Shown here in pieces: positions 1-8,249 of a DNA stretch of 44,623 bases (the stretch's first letter is position 1; each line of letters starts with the position of its first letter). The notes beneath the pieces are model-generated. The model did not search any database. It saw nothing but the letters and a program-made list of their open reading frames with translations, and was not told the origin of the DNA. This stretch comes from Dehalococcoidia bacterium (GTDB taxonomy: Bacteria; Chloroflexota; Dehalococcoidia; CAUJGQ01). The stretch spans positions 1-44,623 of the forward strand of contig DATGEL010000037.1 of NCBI GenBank assembly GCA_035310145.1. Direction: 5' to 3'. The position numbers were made by a program, and so were the translations under genes.

Positions 1-1041
1 CACGTCGCCCGCCTTGAGCCCCGCCTGCTGCGCCGGGCTGTCCGGCAGCACCCGGGCCACCAGTGCGCCCTCGGGCTTGGGCAGGTTGAAGGACTTGGCG
101 AGGTTGCGGTCCACTTCCTGGACCACCACGCCGAGCCAGCCCCGCGTCACCTTGCCTTTGTCCTTGAGCTCGCGCGCCACCTTGGAGGCGATGTCGATGG
201 GGATGGCGAAAGCCACGCCCATGAAGCCGCCGGTCTGGCTGTAGATCTGCGAGTTGACGCCGACCACCTGGCCCTGGGCGTTGATCAGCGGTCCGCCCGA
301 GTTGCCGGGATTGATCGGCGCGTCGGTCTGGATCAGGTCGAAGAGGAAGGGGCCGGCCGCGCCGCCGCCCGGCCCGTTGCCGCCGGCCTGGCCGGCGGGC
401 GGCTCCTGCACGGTGCGGCCCAGGGCGCTGACCACGCCCTGCGTCACGGTCGGGCCGCCCGGCAGCGCCAGCGCGTTGCCGATCGCCACCACCCACTCAC
501 CGGTCTGGAGCGTGGTGGAATCGCCCAGCGCGGCGGTGGGCAGATTGCTGCCGGAGATCTGCACCACCGCAAGATCGGTCTGTGCATCTCTCCCCACCAG
601 CTTCGCGGAGAACGAACGGCCATCCGGCAGCGACACCTGCAACTGTTGCGCGCCTTCGACCACGTGGTTGTTGGTGAGGATGTGGCCCTGGCCGTCGTAG
701 ATCACGCCGGAGCCGACGCCGGCGGGCACCGCTACGCCGCCGAACTGGTCCGGCGGCACCTGCTCGTTGGTGATCTGCACCACCGCCGGCTTCACCTCTT
801 GCACCACCTGGCGAATCGCCGTGATCAGGCCGGCGCTCGACGTGGCGCCGCTTGAGCTGAAGGGGGGCATGCTCGCCGCATTCGGCGTCGCCGCCGCTGC
901 GGCCGTGGCCACGCCCTCGTGGTTATGCTTGCTCGTACAGCCGGCGAGTCCGAGCAGCACAATCGCCGTCAGAGCCGCGGCCGCGTACCCGGCAGCGCGC
1001 CGCCTCCGCCCAGCACCCGTCGCCCTCGTCCCATCCGGCAT
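1..1041 (-). CDS. HtrA/DegP-type serine protease lipoprotein (3' end outside window)
   Basis: Trypsin-like S1C protease that degrades or refolds damaged exported proteins at the outer face of the membrane. The start is the ATG at 1041, preceded by a GGGAGAGGG ribosome binding site. An Arg-rich n-region and hydrophobic stretch end in a lipobox (LAGC, Cys35), so the protein should be lipid-anchored. A low-complexity Ala/Ser linker follows. The catalytic triad is visible: His126 in TNNHVV, Asp156 in QTDLAVV and Ser248 in NPGNSGGPL. A PDZ domain (SPAQQAGLKAGD) begins just before the window edge, where the gene is cut. About 347 residues are present. Family assignment is secure; the exact paralogue (DegP, DegQ or DegS-like) is not decidable here. 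A Gly/Pro-rich insertion near residues 213-231, between His/Asp and Ser, is a small oddity. Confidence 0.95.
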   Translation of the reverse strand, partial: MPDGTRATGAGRRRRAAGYAAAALTAIVLLGLAGCTSKHNHEGVATAAAAATPNAASMPPFSSSGATSSAGLITAIRQVVQEVKPAVVQITNEQVPPDQFGGVAVPAGVGSGVIYDGQGHILTNNHVVEGAQQLQVSLPDGRSFSAKLVGRDAQTDLAVVQISGSNLPTAALGDSTTLQTGEWVVAIGNALALPGGPTVTQGVVSALGRTVQEPPAGQAGGNGPGGGAAGPFLFDLIQTDAPINPGNSGGPLINAQGQVVGVNSQIYSQTGGFMGVAFAIPIDIASKVARELKDKGKVTRGWLGVVVQEVDRNLAKSFNLPKPEGALVARVLPDSPAQQAGLKAGDV

Positions 1042-1217
1042 CGCGCCCTCTCCCTGGCCGTTGCGGCCCATTGTTCCCGGCTGTGCGGGCGGGATGCAGA
1101 ATGATGATCGCCTGAGCGCCGCCCGCCTGCGATTGACGCATCGATGTATTTGCAGCGCGGCGGAGTAGTCCTCATCGATTGGTTGCCGGCGGCGACGCTT
1201 TGCGCAGCCGACGTTGC

Positions 1218-1247
1218 TTGCCACGCCCTGGCCCGCCGCCTGATAAT
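1218..1247 (+). promoter_or_regulatory. possible sigma70 promoter in the HtrA/MFS divergent gap
   Basis: TTGCCA (1218-1223), 18-nt spacer, GATAAT (1242-1247). It lies in the 415-base gap between the divergent HtrA and MFS genes and points at the MFS gene, leaving a leader of about 200 nt. A five-codon reading frame (ATG at 1257) ends in TAG just downstream. I see no other convincing feature in 1042-1456. This is sequence resemblance only. Confidence 0.35.
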
Positions 1248-1456
1248 GCCGGCACTATGAAGGCAACGCTTTAGCCGTTCCCACCAGTTCTTGCATCGGC
1301 TGATACCGGCGCCCAGGCGCTCACCGGTGCGGCCAGCGGCATGGCTTGCCGCCGTCGTGGCGGCGTTCATCGCCCAATTTGCCCGCCGTCTCTCCGCTTG
1401 CGCGCTGAACTGCGGACCTCGCGGCATAACCGCCGCGCGGGGCAGAATGGGACGAC

Positions 1457-2722
1457 ATGCGTTTGCCTAAACCCGCCGCCTACCGCGTCTATCTCGGGCT
1501 CTCGGCCGCGCAGTTCTTGCTGTTTTCGATGCTCTCCACCGTCTCCGGCGTGTACGCCGTGCAGGCGGCGCACCTCAATCCGCTGCAGCTCGTGCTGGTC
1601 GGCACCACGCTTGAGGCGATCGCGTTCATGCTGCAGGTGCCGACGGGCGTGATCGCCGACGTCTACGGCCGGCGGCTGTCGGTGCTGATCGGGCTCTTTC
1701 TCACCGGCATCGGCTTCCTGATCTGGGGCGCCTTCGCCCGCTTCGAGACGATCCTGCTGGCGCAGCTCTTTTACGGGGCGGGCTACACCTGCATCAGCGG
1801 CGCCGAAGAGGCCTGGATCGCCGGCGAGATCGGCGACGCCAGCGCCGGCCACGCCTTTCTGCGCGGCACGCAGGCGGCGCAGCTCGGCGGCATCGCGGGC
1901 ATCGTGCTCAGCGTCACGCTGGCGAGCATTCGCCTGAGCCTGCCGCTGCTCACGGCCGGCGTCCTCTTCCTGGTGCTCGGCGCCGCGATGGTTGTGCTGA
2001 TGCCCGAACACGGCTTCCGCCCCACGCCGAAGGGCGAGCGCACGAGCTGGGAGCAGTGGAGCGGTACGCTGCGCTCCGGACTTGCCGCCGTGCGCGGCCG
2101 GCCGGTGCTGATCACGATCCTGGCGATCACGGCGATCCTCGGCGCCTCCAGCGAGGGCTTCGACCGGCTGAAGGACGCGCACGTGCTGCTCGACATCGGC
2201 CTGCCGGCGCTGGGCCGCTTCGACCCGGTGGTTTGGTTCGGCGTGATCGCCGGCGGCGGCATGTTGTTCAGCATCGGCGCGGCCGAGATCCTGAAGCGCC
2301 GGCTCGATACCACCAGCCACGGCGCCGTGGCGCGTACGCTGCTGGGCGTCAACGCGCTGCTGTCGATCACGGTGATCGCCTTCGGCCTCTCCGGCAACTT
2401 TGCGCTGGCGCTGACGACCTGGTGGTCGGCGACCGTGCTGCGGCGGGTGAACACGCCGCTTGTCACGGCCTGGCTGAACCAGCACGTGGAGCCGGGCGTG
2501 CGCGCCACGCTCTTCTCGATCAACAACCAGGCCGACGCGCTCGGCCAAATCGGCGGCGGTCCGCTGCTCGGCGCCGCGGCGGCCGGCGTCTCGATTCCGG
2601 CGGGCATCGTCGTGGCGGGCCTGTTCATTCTGCCCGCGCTGCCGCTCTACGGCCGCTCGCTCGAACAGGGAACGTTGGAGGGAACAGAGGGTGACAGGTT
2701 GCAGGTGACAGGTGACAGGTGA
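1457..2722 (+). CDS. MFS transporter
   Basis: Major facilitator superfamily permease of 421 residues, probably a 12-helix drug or metabolite exporter in the cytoplasmic membrane. The loop 2-3 signature is clear at residues 64-79 (GVIADVYGRRLSVLIG), and helices 1-6 and 7-12 flank a hydrophilic loop near residues 190-225. An acidic motif (EEAWIAGEIGD) after helix 4 resembles other exporters of this type. Substrate cannot be inferred. The last nine or so codons are read from an intergenic GTGACAG repeat, so the C-terminus (DRLQVTGDR) looks like a repeat-generated extension rather than conserved protein. The ribosome binding site is weak (GGGAC). Confidence 0.9.
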   Translation: MRLPKPAAYRVYLGLSAAQFLLFSMLSTVSGVYAVQAAHLNPLQLVLVGTTLEAIAFMLQVPTGVIADVYGRRLSVLIGLFLTGIGFLIWGAFARFETILLAQLFYGAGYTCISGAEEAWIAGEIGDASAGHAFLRGTQAAQLGGIAGIVLSVTLASIRLSLPLLTAGVLFLVLGAAMVVLMPEHGFRPTPKGERTSWEQWSGTLRSGLAAVRGRPVLITILAITAILGASSEGFDRLKDAHVLLDIGLPALGRFDPVVWFGVIAGGGMLFSIGAAEILKRRLDTTSHGAVARTLLGVNALLSITVIAFGLSGNFALALTTWWSATVLRRVNTPLVTAWLNQHVEPGVRATLFSINNQADALGQIGGGPLLGAAAAGVSIPAGIVVAGLFILPALPLYGRSLEQGTLEGTEGDRLQVTGDR

Positions 2723-2850
2723 CAGGTGACAGGAGGACTGTGCTGGCCGCCCGGTTTGCTGTTCCCGGCGCCGGGTGTCGTGGCTGGCGCCCCTACGGCC
2801 TGTTCCCTGCTCCCTACTCCCTGTAACCTGTCACCTGCAACCTGTCACCT
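2690..2850. repeat. heptad repeat inverted pair between MFS and SDR genes
   Basis: 2690-2733 is a run of GGTGACA/GTTGCAG-type heptads. 2826-2849 is the exact reverse complement of 2690-2713 (24 of 24 bases). The left arm overlaps the 3' end of the MFS gene and the right arm stops just before the SDR ribosome binding site. The transcript could fold into a 24-bp stem around a loop of about 110 nt. This is the best example of a repeat family that recurs through the window. Confidence 0.85.
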
Positions 2851-2861
2851 CGAAGGAGCGC

Positions 2862-3665
2862 ATGGCGGGGCGCCTGCAGGGCAAAGTGGCGATCATCACC
2901 GGCGCGGCCTCGGGCATCGGCGCAGCCACGGCGCGGCGCTTCGCCGCCGAGGGCGCGATGGTGATCGTCAACGACATCCAGGCCGAGGCCGGCGAGCAGG
3001 TTGCCGCGCAGATCAGGCAGGCGGGCGGCGAGGCCGTCTTCCAGCTCGCCGACGCCGGCGACGCGGATGCGGTGACGCGGCTGGTTGAGGAGACGGCGCA
3101 GCGCTTCGGCCGGCTCGACGTGCTGCACAACAACGCCTTTCGAACCCGCTTCGGTATGGTGGGGCGCCTCTCGCCGGAGCAGTGGCGCGGCGCCTTCGAC
3201 GTGACGCTGCACGGCACCTTCTACGGCATGCGGGCGGCGCTGCCGATCATGGCGCGGCAGGGCAGCGGCGCGATCGTCAACACCGCCTCGGTCTCCGGCC
3301 TGTTCGGCGACTACGCGATGAGCGCCTACAACGCCGCCAAGGCCGCCGTCGTCAACCTCACGCACACCGCCGCGATCGAGTACGCGCGCTACGGCGTGCG
3401 CGTGAACTGCGTCTGCCCCGGCCCGATCGACACGCCGGCGGTGCAGGGCATGCTCGCCCGCCAGCCGGAGGTGGGCGAGCGGTTGATCGAGGCGCTGCCG
3501 CTGCACCGCCTGGGCCGGCCGGAGGAGGTAGCCAACTGCGTGCTCTTCCTCGCCTCCGAGGAGGCGGCCTTCGTCACCGGCGCGGCGCTGACCGTCGACG
3601 GCGGCCTCACCGCCTGGACCGGCCACCCCCCGCTCGCCCCCGATCTCCTGGAGCGCGGCCCGTAG
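2862..3665 (+). CDS. SDR family NAD(P)-dependent oxidoreductase
   Basis: Classical short-chain dehydrogenase of 267 residues. The start is the ATG at 2862 behind GAAGGAG; an upstream in-frame ATG would translate the intergenic repeat and is rejected. The cofactor motif TGAASGIG is at residues 13-20, NNA at 90-92, and the catalytic Ser143, Tyr156 and Lys160 (YNAAK) are all present. The C-terminus carries the usual VTGAALTVDGG. The Asp in VNDIQ after the second strand suggests preference for NAD(H). The fold is certain; the substrate is unknown. It lies between an exporter and an LLM oxidoreductase on the same strand, separated by repeat-containing gaps. Confidence 0.93.
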   Translation: MAGRLQGKVAIITGAASGIGAATARRFAAEGAMVIVNDIQAEAGEQVAAQIRQAGGEAVFQLADAGDADAVTRLVEETAQRFGRLDVLHNNAFRTRFGMVGRLSPEQWRGAFDVTLHGTFYGMRAALPIMARQGSGAIVNTASVSGLFGDYAMSAYNAAKAAVVNLTHTAAIEYARYGVRVNCVCPGPIDTPAVQGMLARQPEVGERLIEALPLHRLGRPEEVANCVLFLASEEAAFVTGAALTVDGGLTAWTGHPPLAPDLLERGP

Positions 3666-3743
3666 CGGTCCCAGCCCTGCACGAGCAACAGAGGGCGCAG
3701 TCCCTCCCATACCAACTCCAACGAATCACGTCCATAGCCTCTC

Positions 3744-3762
3744 CTCTCCATTCCATGGAGAG
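3744..3762. repeat. short hairpin upstream of the LLM gene
   Basis: CTCTCCAT, TCC loop, ATGGAGAG, extended by G-C/G-U pairs on both sides. It sits about 20 nt before the start of the LLM oxidoreductase, next to the purine-rich ribosome binding region, and could modulate initiation or end the SDR transcript. There is no U-run. Confidence 0.55.
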
Positions 3763-3780
3763 GGGGCAGGGGGTGAGGCC

Positions 3781-4698
3781 ATGAAGATCGGCGTTTCGCT
3801 CACCACGGCGCATCCGCGCGGCATGGCGGCGCGCGAGGCCGGCCGCAACCTGGTCGAGCGGGCACGGGCGATCCGCGCCGCTGGGCTCGACATGCTGCAG
3901 GTCGGCGACCACCACGCCACGCCCTCGTACTACTTCCAGAACGTGCCGGCGCTGGCGCGGCTGGCGGCCGAGACGGGCGAGATGCCGCTGGCGGCGCTCT
4001 TCCTCGCGCCGCTCTGGCATCCCGTGCTGCTGGCGGAGCAGGCCGGCACGCTGGCCGCGCTGAGCGAGGGACCGCTGACGATCATCCTCGCCGCGGGCGA
4101 CGGCGAAGAGCAGTTCGCCGCCTTCGGCGTGCCGCTGCGGCAGCGGCCCAGCCGGCTGGAAGAGGACTTGGCGATCGTGCGGCGGCTGCTCGCCGGCGAG
4201 CGCGTGAGCCTGAATGGCCGCTACCATACGCTGCAAGACGTGGCGGTCAACCCCGTGCCGCCCGAAGCGACGCCGATCTGGATCGGCGCCTCCGGTCGGC
4301 CGGCGCTGGAGCGGGCGGGGGCACTGGCCGACGGCTGGCTGGCCGCGCCCGGCGCCACGGGCGAGGAGCTGACCACCCAGGCGGACATCTACCGCCAGGC
4401 CGCGGCCAACGCCGGCAGACGGCCCGAGCTGATCATCCGCCGCGACGTGTTCGTGGGCGAAAGCGACGCCGACGCAGAGCAGGTCGTGGCGCCGGAGCTG
4501 GCGAAGGGCTACCGCGGCATGCGGCGTGAGGCGCTCTGCATCGGCGGGCCGCAGACCGTGGCCGACGAGTTCCGCTACCTGGCCTCGCTGGGCTTCACGC
4601 AGGTGCTGGTGCGCCATATCTCGCCGGAGCAGGAGCAGGTGCTGGCCTCCTACCACCGGCTCGGCGCCGAGGTGTTGCCACGCGTGCGCGCGTCGTAG
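3781..4698 (+). CDS. LLM-class (luciferase-like) flavin/F420-dependent oxidoreductase
   Basis: Luciferase-like monooxygenase family protein of 305 residues, a TIM-barrel oxidoreductase using FMN or coenzyme F420. Visible signatures are the N-terminal strand MKIGVSLTT, QVGDHH near residue 42, the PLWHPVLLAEQAGTLAALSEG segment (bacterial luciferase pattern), RLEEDLAIVRRLL, the TPIWIGASG strand near residue 160 and ALADGW. Start ATG 3781 follows GGGGTGAGG. F420-dependent members are abundant in Actinobacteria and Chloroflexota, so F420 is plausible, but the cofactor cannot be read from the sequence. Substrate unknown. Confidence 0.88.
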   Translation: MKIGVSLTTAHPRGMAAREAGRNLVERARAIRAAGLDMLQVGDHHATPSYYFQNVPALARLAAETGEMPLAALFLAPLWHPVLLAEQAGTLAALSEGPLTIILAAGDGEEQFAAFGVPLRQRPSRLEEDLAIVRRLLAGERVSLNGRYHTLQDVAVNPVPPEATPIWIGASGRPALERAGALADGWLAAPGATGEELTTQADIYRQAAANAGRRPELIIRRDVFVGESDADAEQVVAPELAKGYRGMRREALCIGGPQTVADEFRYLASLGFTQVLVRHISPEQEQVLASYHRLGAEVLPRVRAS

Positions 4699-4777
4699 CC
4701 GTCGCCTGGCCCGGCCTCGTTTGGCTCGGCGCATGACCCCTCGGCGGGCAGGCGGCGCGGCAACGAGGCGGCATGCT

Positions 4778-5971
4778 TCAGGCGCGCCGCTGGCAGCGTG
4801 CGGGCAGCGCCGCATGCTGGCGGCGCGGCTCGCGGCGCGGCGCCACGCGCACGGCGCAGAGGTGCGGCGCCAGATGCGCGGGACCGAAGGCGGACAGCGC
4901 CGGCCGAGCGGCGACGCCGCGCTGGAACGGACGGGTCGCCAGCCGCCAGGGGCCCGCCGCGTAGCCCCAGACCAGCGCGAAGGCGACGACGGCGTACGCC
5001 GCACCGGCGATCACGTCGATCACGTAGTGCTCGCCCGGGTAGACCACGGCGAGGCCCATCGCCAGGGGATAGACGATCGCGGCCCAGCCCCAGCGCGGCC
5101 ACGTCTTCCACAGCGTGAGCCAGATCAGCACCGGCACGGCGGCGTGCAGGCTCGGCATCGCGGCCACGGGGTTCGGCTTGAAGAACTGCATGGCGAGCAC
5201 GATCGGATTCTGCAGGCCGGCGTAGTGGACCTCGTAGAGCACCAGGTGCACCGGCGGCAGCTTGCCCACGCGGTACGCCCACCAGGGCGGCGCCATCGGA
5301 TAGAGCAGGTAGGTCACAAACGCGGCGTAGCAGAGCAGCAGGTAGGCCGTGACGAAACGCCAGTAGCGCGGCTTCCACCACATCCAGAAGACGAAAGCCA
5401 GCACCAGCGGCGTGACGAAGTGCATGGGATAGAGCACGGTAGCGGCGTAGTCGTACCAGCGCGCCTGGCCGGGATGGAAGAAGTGCGCCTGCAGCCAGAG
5501 GTTCGGCTCGGCGCCGCGGAACAGCCAGCGATCGGCCTGAATGGGAAAGCCGACGTGCACGACGCCCGTGAGATCCGGCGCGATGCCCGTGAGCGCGGCG
5601 TAGCCCAGCAGCAAGAGCACGAACGGCGACCAGTCGCGCAGGAAGCTGAGGCCGCGCGCCGCGACGAAGGCGAACAGCAGCAGGAAGAGCGCGATCACAT
5701 CCGGTGCGGGCCAGGAGTGGGTGAACAGCAGCCAGCTGGTGAGCAGCAGCGCGTAGAGCACCTGCACGGCGAGCAGGATGCGCTTGTGCCGCTCCTGCCC
5801 CGCCAGGTAGCGCCGGCGCAGGCGGATCAGCGGCTGCAGCTTGAGGCTGCCATAGGCCACCACAGACGAGGCGACCGGCACCACGGCCAGCCGTACGGGC
5901 GTACTGCGCGCCGCTTCGAGCACAGATCGCACCACCACCGCCCCACCCCGCCGCCGCGCACCGGCCAGCAA
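4778..5971 (-). CDS. PAP2-superfamily membrane phosphatase / inositolphosphotransferase-like
   Basis: Polytopic membrane protein of about 397 residues in the PAP2 (phosphatidic acid phosphatase type 2) superfamily, similar in layout to the Aur1/Ipt1 branch. Several hydrophobic helices precede the catalytic motifs: PSLHA at residues 273-277 (His276) and GEHYVID at 313-319 (His315, Asp319). These coordinate phosphate for lipid-phosphate hydrolysis or head-group transfer. The conserved KPNPVAAMPSLHA context supports the phosphotransferase-like branch. The reading frame opens with TTG at 5971 without a good ribosome binding site; an internal GTG near residue 12 could be the real start. The last 50 residues are basic and low-complexity. 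No gene partner indicates the lipid. Confidence 0.85.
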   Translation of the reverse strand: MLAGARRRGGAVVVRSVLEAARSTPVRLAVVPVASSVVAYGSLKLQPLIRLRRRYLAGQERHKRILLAVQVLYALLLTSWLLFTHSWPAPDVIALFLLLFAFVAARGLSFLRDWSPFVLLLLGYAALTGIAPDLTGVVHVGFPIQADRWLFRGAEPNLWLQAHFFHPGQARWYDYAATVLYPMHFVTPLVLAFVFWMWWKPRYWRFVTAYLLLCYAAFVTYLLYPMAPPWWAYRVGKLPPVHLVLYEVHYAGLQNPIVLAMQFFKPNPVAAMPSLHAAVPVLIWLTLWKTWPRWGWAAIVYPLAMGLAVVYPGEHYVIDVIAGAAYAVVAFALVWGYAAGPWRLATRPFQRGVAARPALSAFGPAHLAPHLCAVRVAPRREPRRQHAALPARCQRRA

Positions 5972-6209
5972 ACACTACGGCGATCGCAGCTCCTGTAGGA
6001 TCGCCTTCTGCAGCACATCAACGTCCCGATGCCCGGCATTCTACGCCGCGGCGGGCGGGGCGCCGCGCCTTTGCCCAGCTTGCCACAGATTTGGCAGGCG
6101 CCGCGTCCGCCGGCCGGCGCGGATGCACGCGTGCTAGCATGGCGTCGCCCAACGCCGCCGCGCCGTCACGGAGCGGATAGCGCCGCAGCGGGCGACACGG
6201 GAGGCGGGC

Positions 6210-6905
6210 ATGCCACACGCGCTTGAGCCGGCGGCGGAGCAGATCGGCCTGTTCACGGCGATCTACAGCACGCGTGCTCTGCGCCGCTTCAAGCCCGACC
6301 CAATCCCCGACGCCGTGCTCTTCCAACTGTTCGATGCGGCGATCCGCGCCCCCTCCGGCGGCAACGCGCAGGACTGGCGCTTCGTCGTGATCAGCGAGCA
6401 GGCGCTGAAGCGGCAGATCCAGGCCTGGTTCTGGGAGGCCTGGCAGCGCTACCAGCCGCAGTACGCCGCCGAGCCGGCGCTGATGGAGGCGTTGCCGCGC
6501 TCGCGCCGGCTTTCACTGAAGAGCACGGACTTCCTGGCGCGGCACGTACACGAGGCGCCGGCGATCATCGCGCCCTGCGGCGTGCGCGGCCAGCACAGCA
6601 CGCCCGGCGGCAGCATCTTTCCCGCCGTGCAGAACCTGCTGCTGGCGGCGCGGGCGCTGGGGCTGGGCGGCTCGATCACGAACTTTGCCCGCGCTCATGA
6701 GGCCGAGCTGATGGCCGCGCTCGGCATTCCCGAGGAGTACCAGGTCTACTGCCTGATTCCGCTGGGCTATCCGCTGGACCGGCCGGGACCGCTGCGGCGG
6801 CGGCCTGTGCGGCAGGTGGTGTTCCTCAATGGCTGGGATCAGCCCTGGCCGTTTGCAGCGGCGCAGCCCGACGCCGGCTGGAGCGAGCGCTGGCTGGGCA
6901 GTTGA
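6210..6905 (+). CDS. nitroreductase family protein
   Basis: FMN-dependent nitroreductase-fold protein of 231 residues. The N-terminal STRALRRFKPDPIPD and RAPSGGNAQDWRFVVI segments are the FMN-phosphate and isoalloxazine binding signatures. The central AVQNLLLAARALGLGGSI helix and the C-terminal LIPLGYP strand are also typical. ATG at 6210 follows GGGAGG. Natural substrates of this family range from quinones to nitroaromatics and cannot be assigned here. Its last 67 bases overlap the 3' end of the convergent TatD gene, so both termini are encoded on opposite strands of the same DNA. Confidence 0.92.
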   Translation: MPHALEPAAEQIGLFTAIYSTRALRRFKPDPIPDAVLFQLFDAAIRAPSGGNAQDWRFVVISEQALKRQIQAWFWEAWQRYQPQYAAEPALMEALPRSRRLSLKSTDFLARHVHEAPAIIAPCGVRGQHSTPGGSIFPAVQNLLLAARALGLGGSITNFARAHEAELMAALGIPEEYQVYCLIPLGYPLDRPGPLRRRPVRQVVFLNGWDQPWPFAAAQPDAGWSERWLGS

Positions 6906-7612
6906 AAGGCGCGGACGGCGTTCTGCCAGAGCTGCTCCGCACACTGCTCCTCGCTCCAGCCGCGCAGGCGGGCGAGCGCCAGGCCGAGCGGCGCCAGGTC
7001 GCGCGGCTCGGTGCGACGGCCGGGCAACGGATAGCTGTCCGTCTCGATCAGTAACCGCGCGGCGGGGACGGCGCGGGCGATCGCCTGCAGCGCGGGCTCG
7101 CGCAGCAGCGGCCGGCCGAAGCTGAGCCAGTGGCCGCGCTCGCCGTGCCAGGCGGCCTGCGCGGCGTCGCCCGTGAAGTAGTGCCGCACGACGCGCAGCC
7201 CGGCGAGCGCGCCGGCGGCAGCGAAGGCGGGCCAGGCGCCGGCGCCGTCGATGTGCAGCATCAGGGCAAGGTTCAGCCGCCGCGCCAGCGCACACTGCGC
7301 GCGGAAAACCGCCTCCTGCACGGCGAAGTCGGGGCCGGCGCCGTCGAAGCCGGCCTCGCCGATGGCGACGACGCCCGGCCGTGCGGCCAGTTCCTCCAGC
7401 TCGGGGCAGATCCCTTCCGCCGCGTGCCGCGGGTGCACGCCCACGGCTTTGAACACGCCGGCGGGCAGCGCAACCACGCGCCGCGCCGAGGCGCAGTCAA
7501 CCGCGACGGCCAGCAGGCGCACGACTCCCGCCGCCCGCGCCCGCCGCAGCAGCGCCGCGCGCTCGGCGGCGGCATAGCGGTCGAGATGCACGTGCGTATC
7601 GAACCAGGGCAT
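6839..7612 (-). CDS. TatD family metal-dependent hydrolase
   Basis: 257-residue amidohydrolase-fold protein of the TatD DNase family (3'-5' exonuclease or deoxyribonuclease activity in characterised members). It begins MPWFDTHVHLD, supplying the first metal-binding His-x-His, and continues with VHPRHA, IGEAGFDG (metal-bridging Glu), LHIDGAG, HYFTGD and ETDSYPLPGR (catalytic Asp). ATG 7612 is chosen because it places the HxH motif immediately after the start, as is usual; a longer form with ten more residues is possible. It could be a run-through product of the minus-strand viral packaging unit, whose last gene ends 103 bases upstream. Its 3' end overlaps the nitroreductase gene. Confidence 0.9.
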   Translation of the reverse strand: MPWFDTHVHLDRYAAAERAALLRRARAAGVVRLLAVAVDCASARRVVALPAGVFKAVGVHPRHAAEGICPELEELAARPGVVAIGEAGFDGAGPDFAVQEAVFRAQCALARRLNLALMLHIDGAGAWPAFAAAGALAGLRVVRHYFTGDAAQAAWHGERGHWLSFGRPLLREPALQAIARAVPAARLLIETDSYPLPGRRTEPRDLAPLGLALARLRGWSEEQCAEQLWQNAVRAFQLPSQRSLQPASGCAAANGQG

Positions 7613-7715
7613 CCCCTGCCCGCCTCGCTCTCGCCCCAGCATAGCGGCGGACAGCGCCAAAAGGCGTGGCGCTACGGCCGAGCTTTTCAGACCCCGACGA
7701 CCGACCGGCCCGCGC

Positions 7716-8228
7716 TCAGGGCGGCGCGGATCCGGGCTGCGCGCGGCGCCGGGGGGCGCGCTGCGGGCGCAGGATGCGGCGCACGTGCGCCGGGGAGAGA
7801 CGGAAGATGAGAGCGAGACGCTCGACCTCCCAGCCACGGCGGGCAAGGGTGCGCATGCGCCGGTCGCGGCCGCGCCGGTAGCCGGGATCGATATGGGCAG
7901 GGCGGTCGTAGATGCAGCGTTCCAGCGGGCAGCGCAGGCAAGCGGGCGCAATAGAGCAGCCTTCGTCGCGGTAGAGCGTGTGCTCGGGCAGGGAGTCGGC
8001 CGCGACCGCTGCCGCCGCAACCTCCGCTTCGCCCAGCGGCGCGGCGGCGTGGCCCGCCGGTTCTGGTGCGGCGGGACTCAGTCCGGCACGGAGGGCGCTG
8101 CGCAACCGTGCCAGTTGCTCCGCCGTATACGGCGCCATCGCCGGCCGCGGGGCGCCGGCAGCCGGGCCAGCGTCCTGGGCCGCCTCCGACGATCCGGCTT
8201 CGGCATCGAGCCAACGCGTTCCACCCAT
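7716..8228 (-). CDS. Cys-cluster/helix-turn-helix protein, last gene of the packaging unit
   Basis: 170-residue protein with two visible parts. Residues about 88-105 hold four cysteines in a CX5CX2CX4C array (CSIAPACLRCPLERC) that could bind zinc or an Fe-S cluster. Residues about 122-153 form a helix-turn-helix (LARRGWEVERLALIFRLS, then PAHVRRIL). It lies 21 bases downstream of the terminase large subunit and is presumably cotranscribed. A DNA-binding protein beside TerL suggests a small terminase subunit or a phage-type transcription regulator; neither is proven. The N-terminal 30 residues are low-complexity and the start is uncertain (an internal ATG near residue 31 is an alternative). The gap before it again contains CCCTGTTCCCTATTCCC. 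Confidence 0.7.
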   Translation of the reverse strand: MGGTRWLDAEAGSSEAAQDAGPAAGAPRPAMAPYTAEQLARLRSALRAGLSPAAPEPAGHAAAPLGEAEVAAAAVAADSLPEHTLYRDEGCSIAPACLRCPLERCIYDRPAHIDPGYRRGRDRRMRTLARRGWEVERLALIFRLSPAHVRRILRPQRAPRRRAQPGSAPP

Positions 8229-8249
8229 CCTGCTTCTATTCCCTGTTCC

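Noticed and set aside
1367-2548. Long antisense reading frame opposite the MFS gene
   Set aside because: Arg/Gln/His-rich composition typical of a GC-rich antisense frame, no ribosome binding site, no recognisable domain; the MFS frame explains the region. Similar long shadows occur opposite the FAD oxidoreductase, obg and the hub-like gene.
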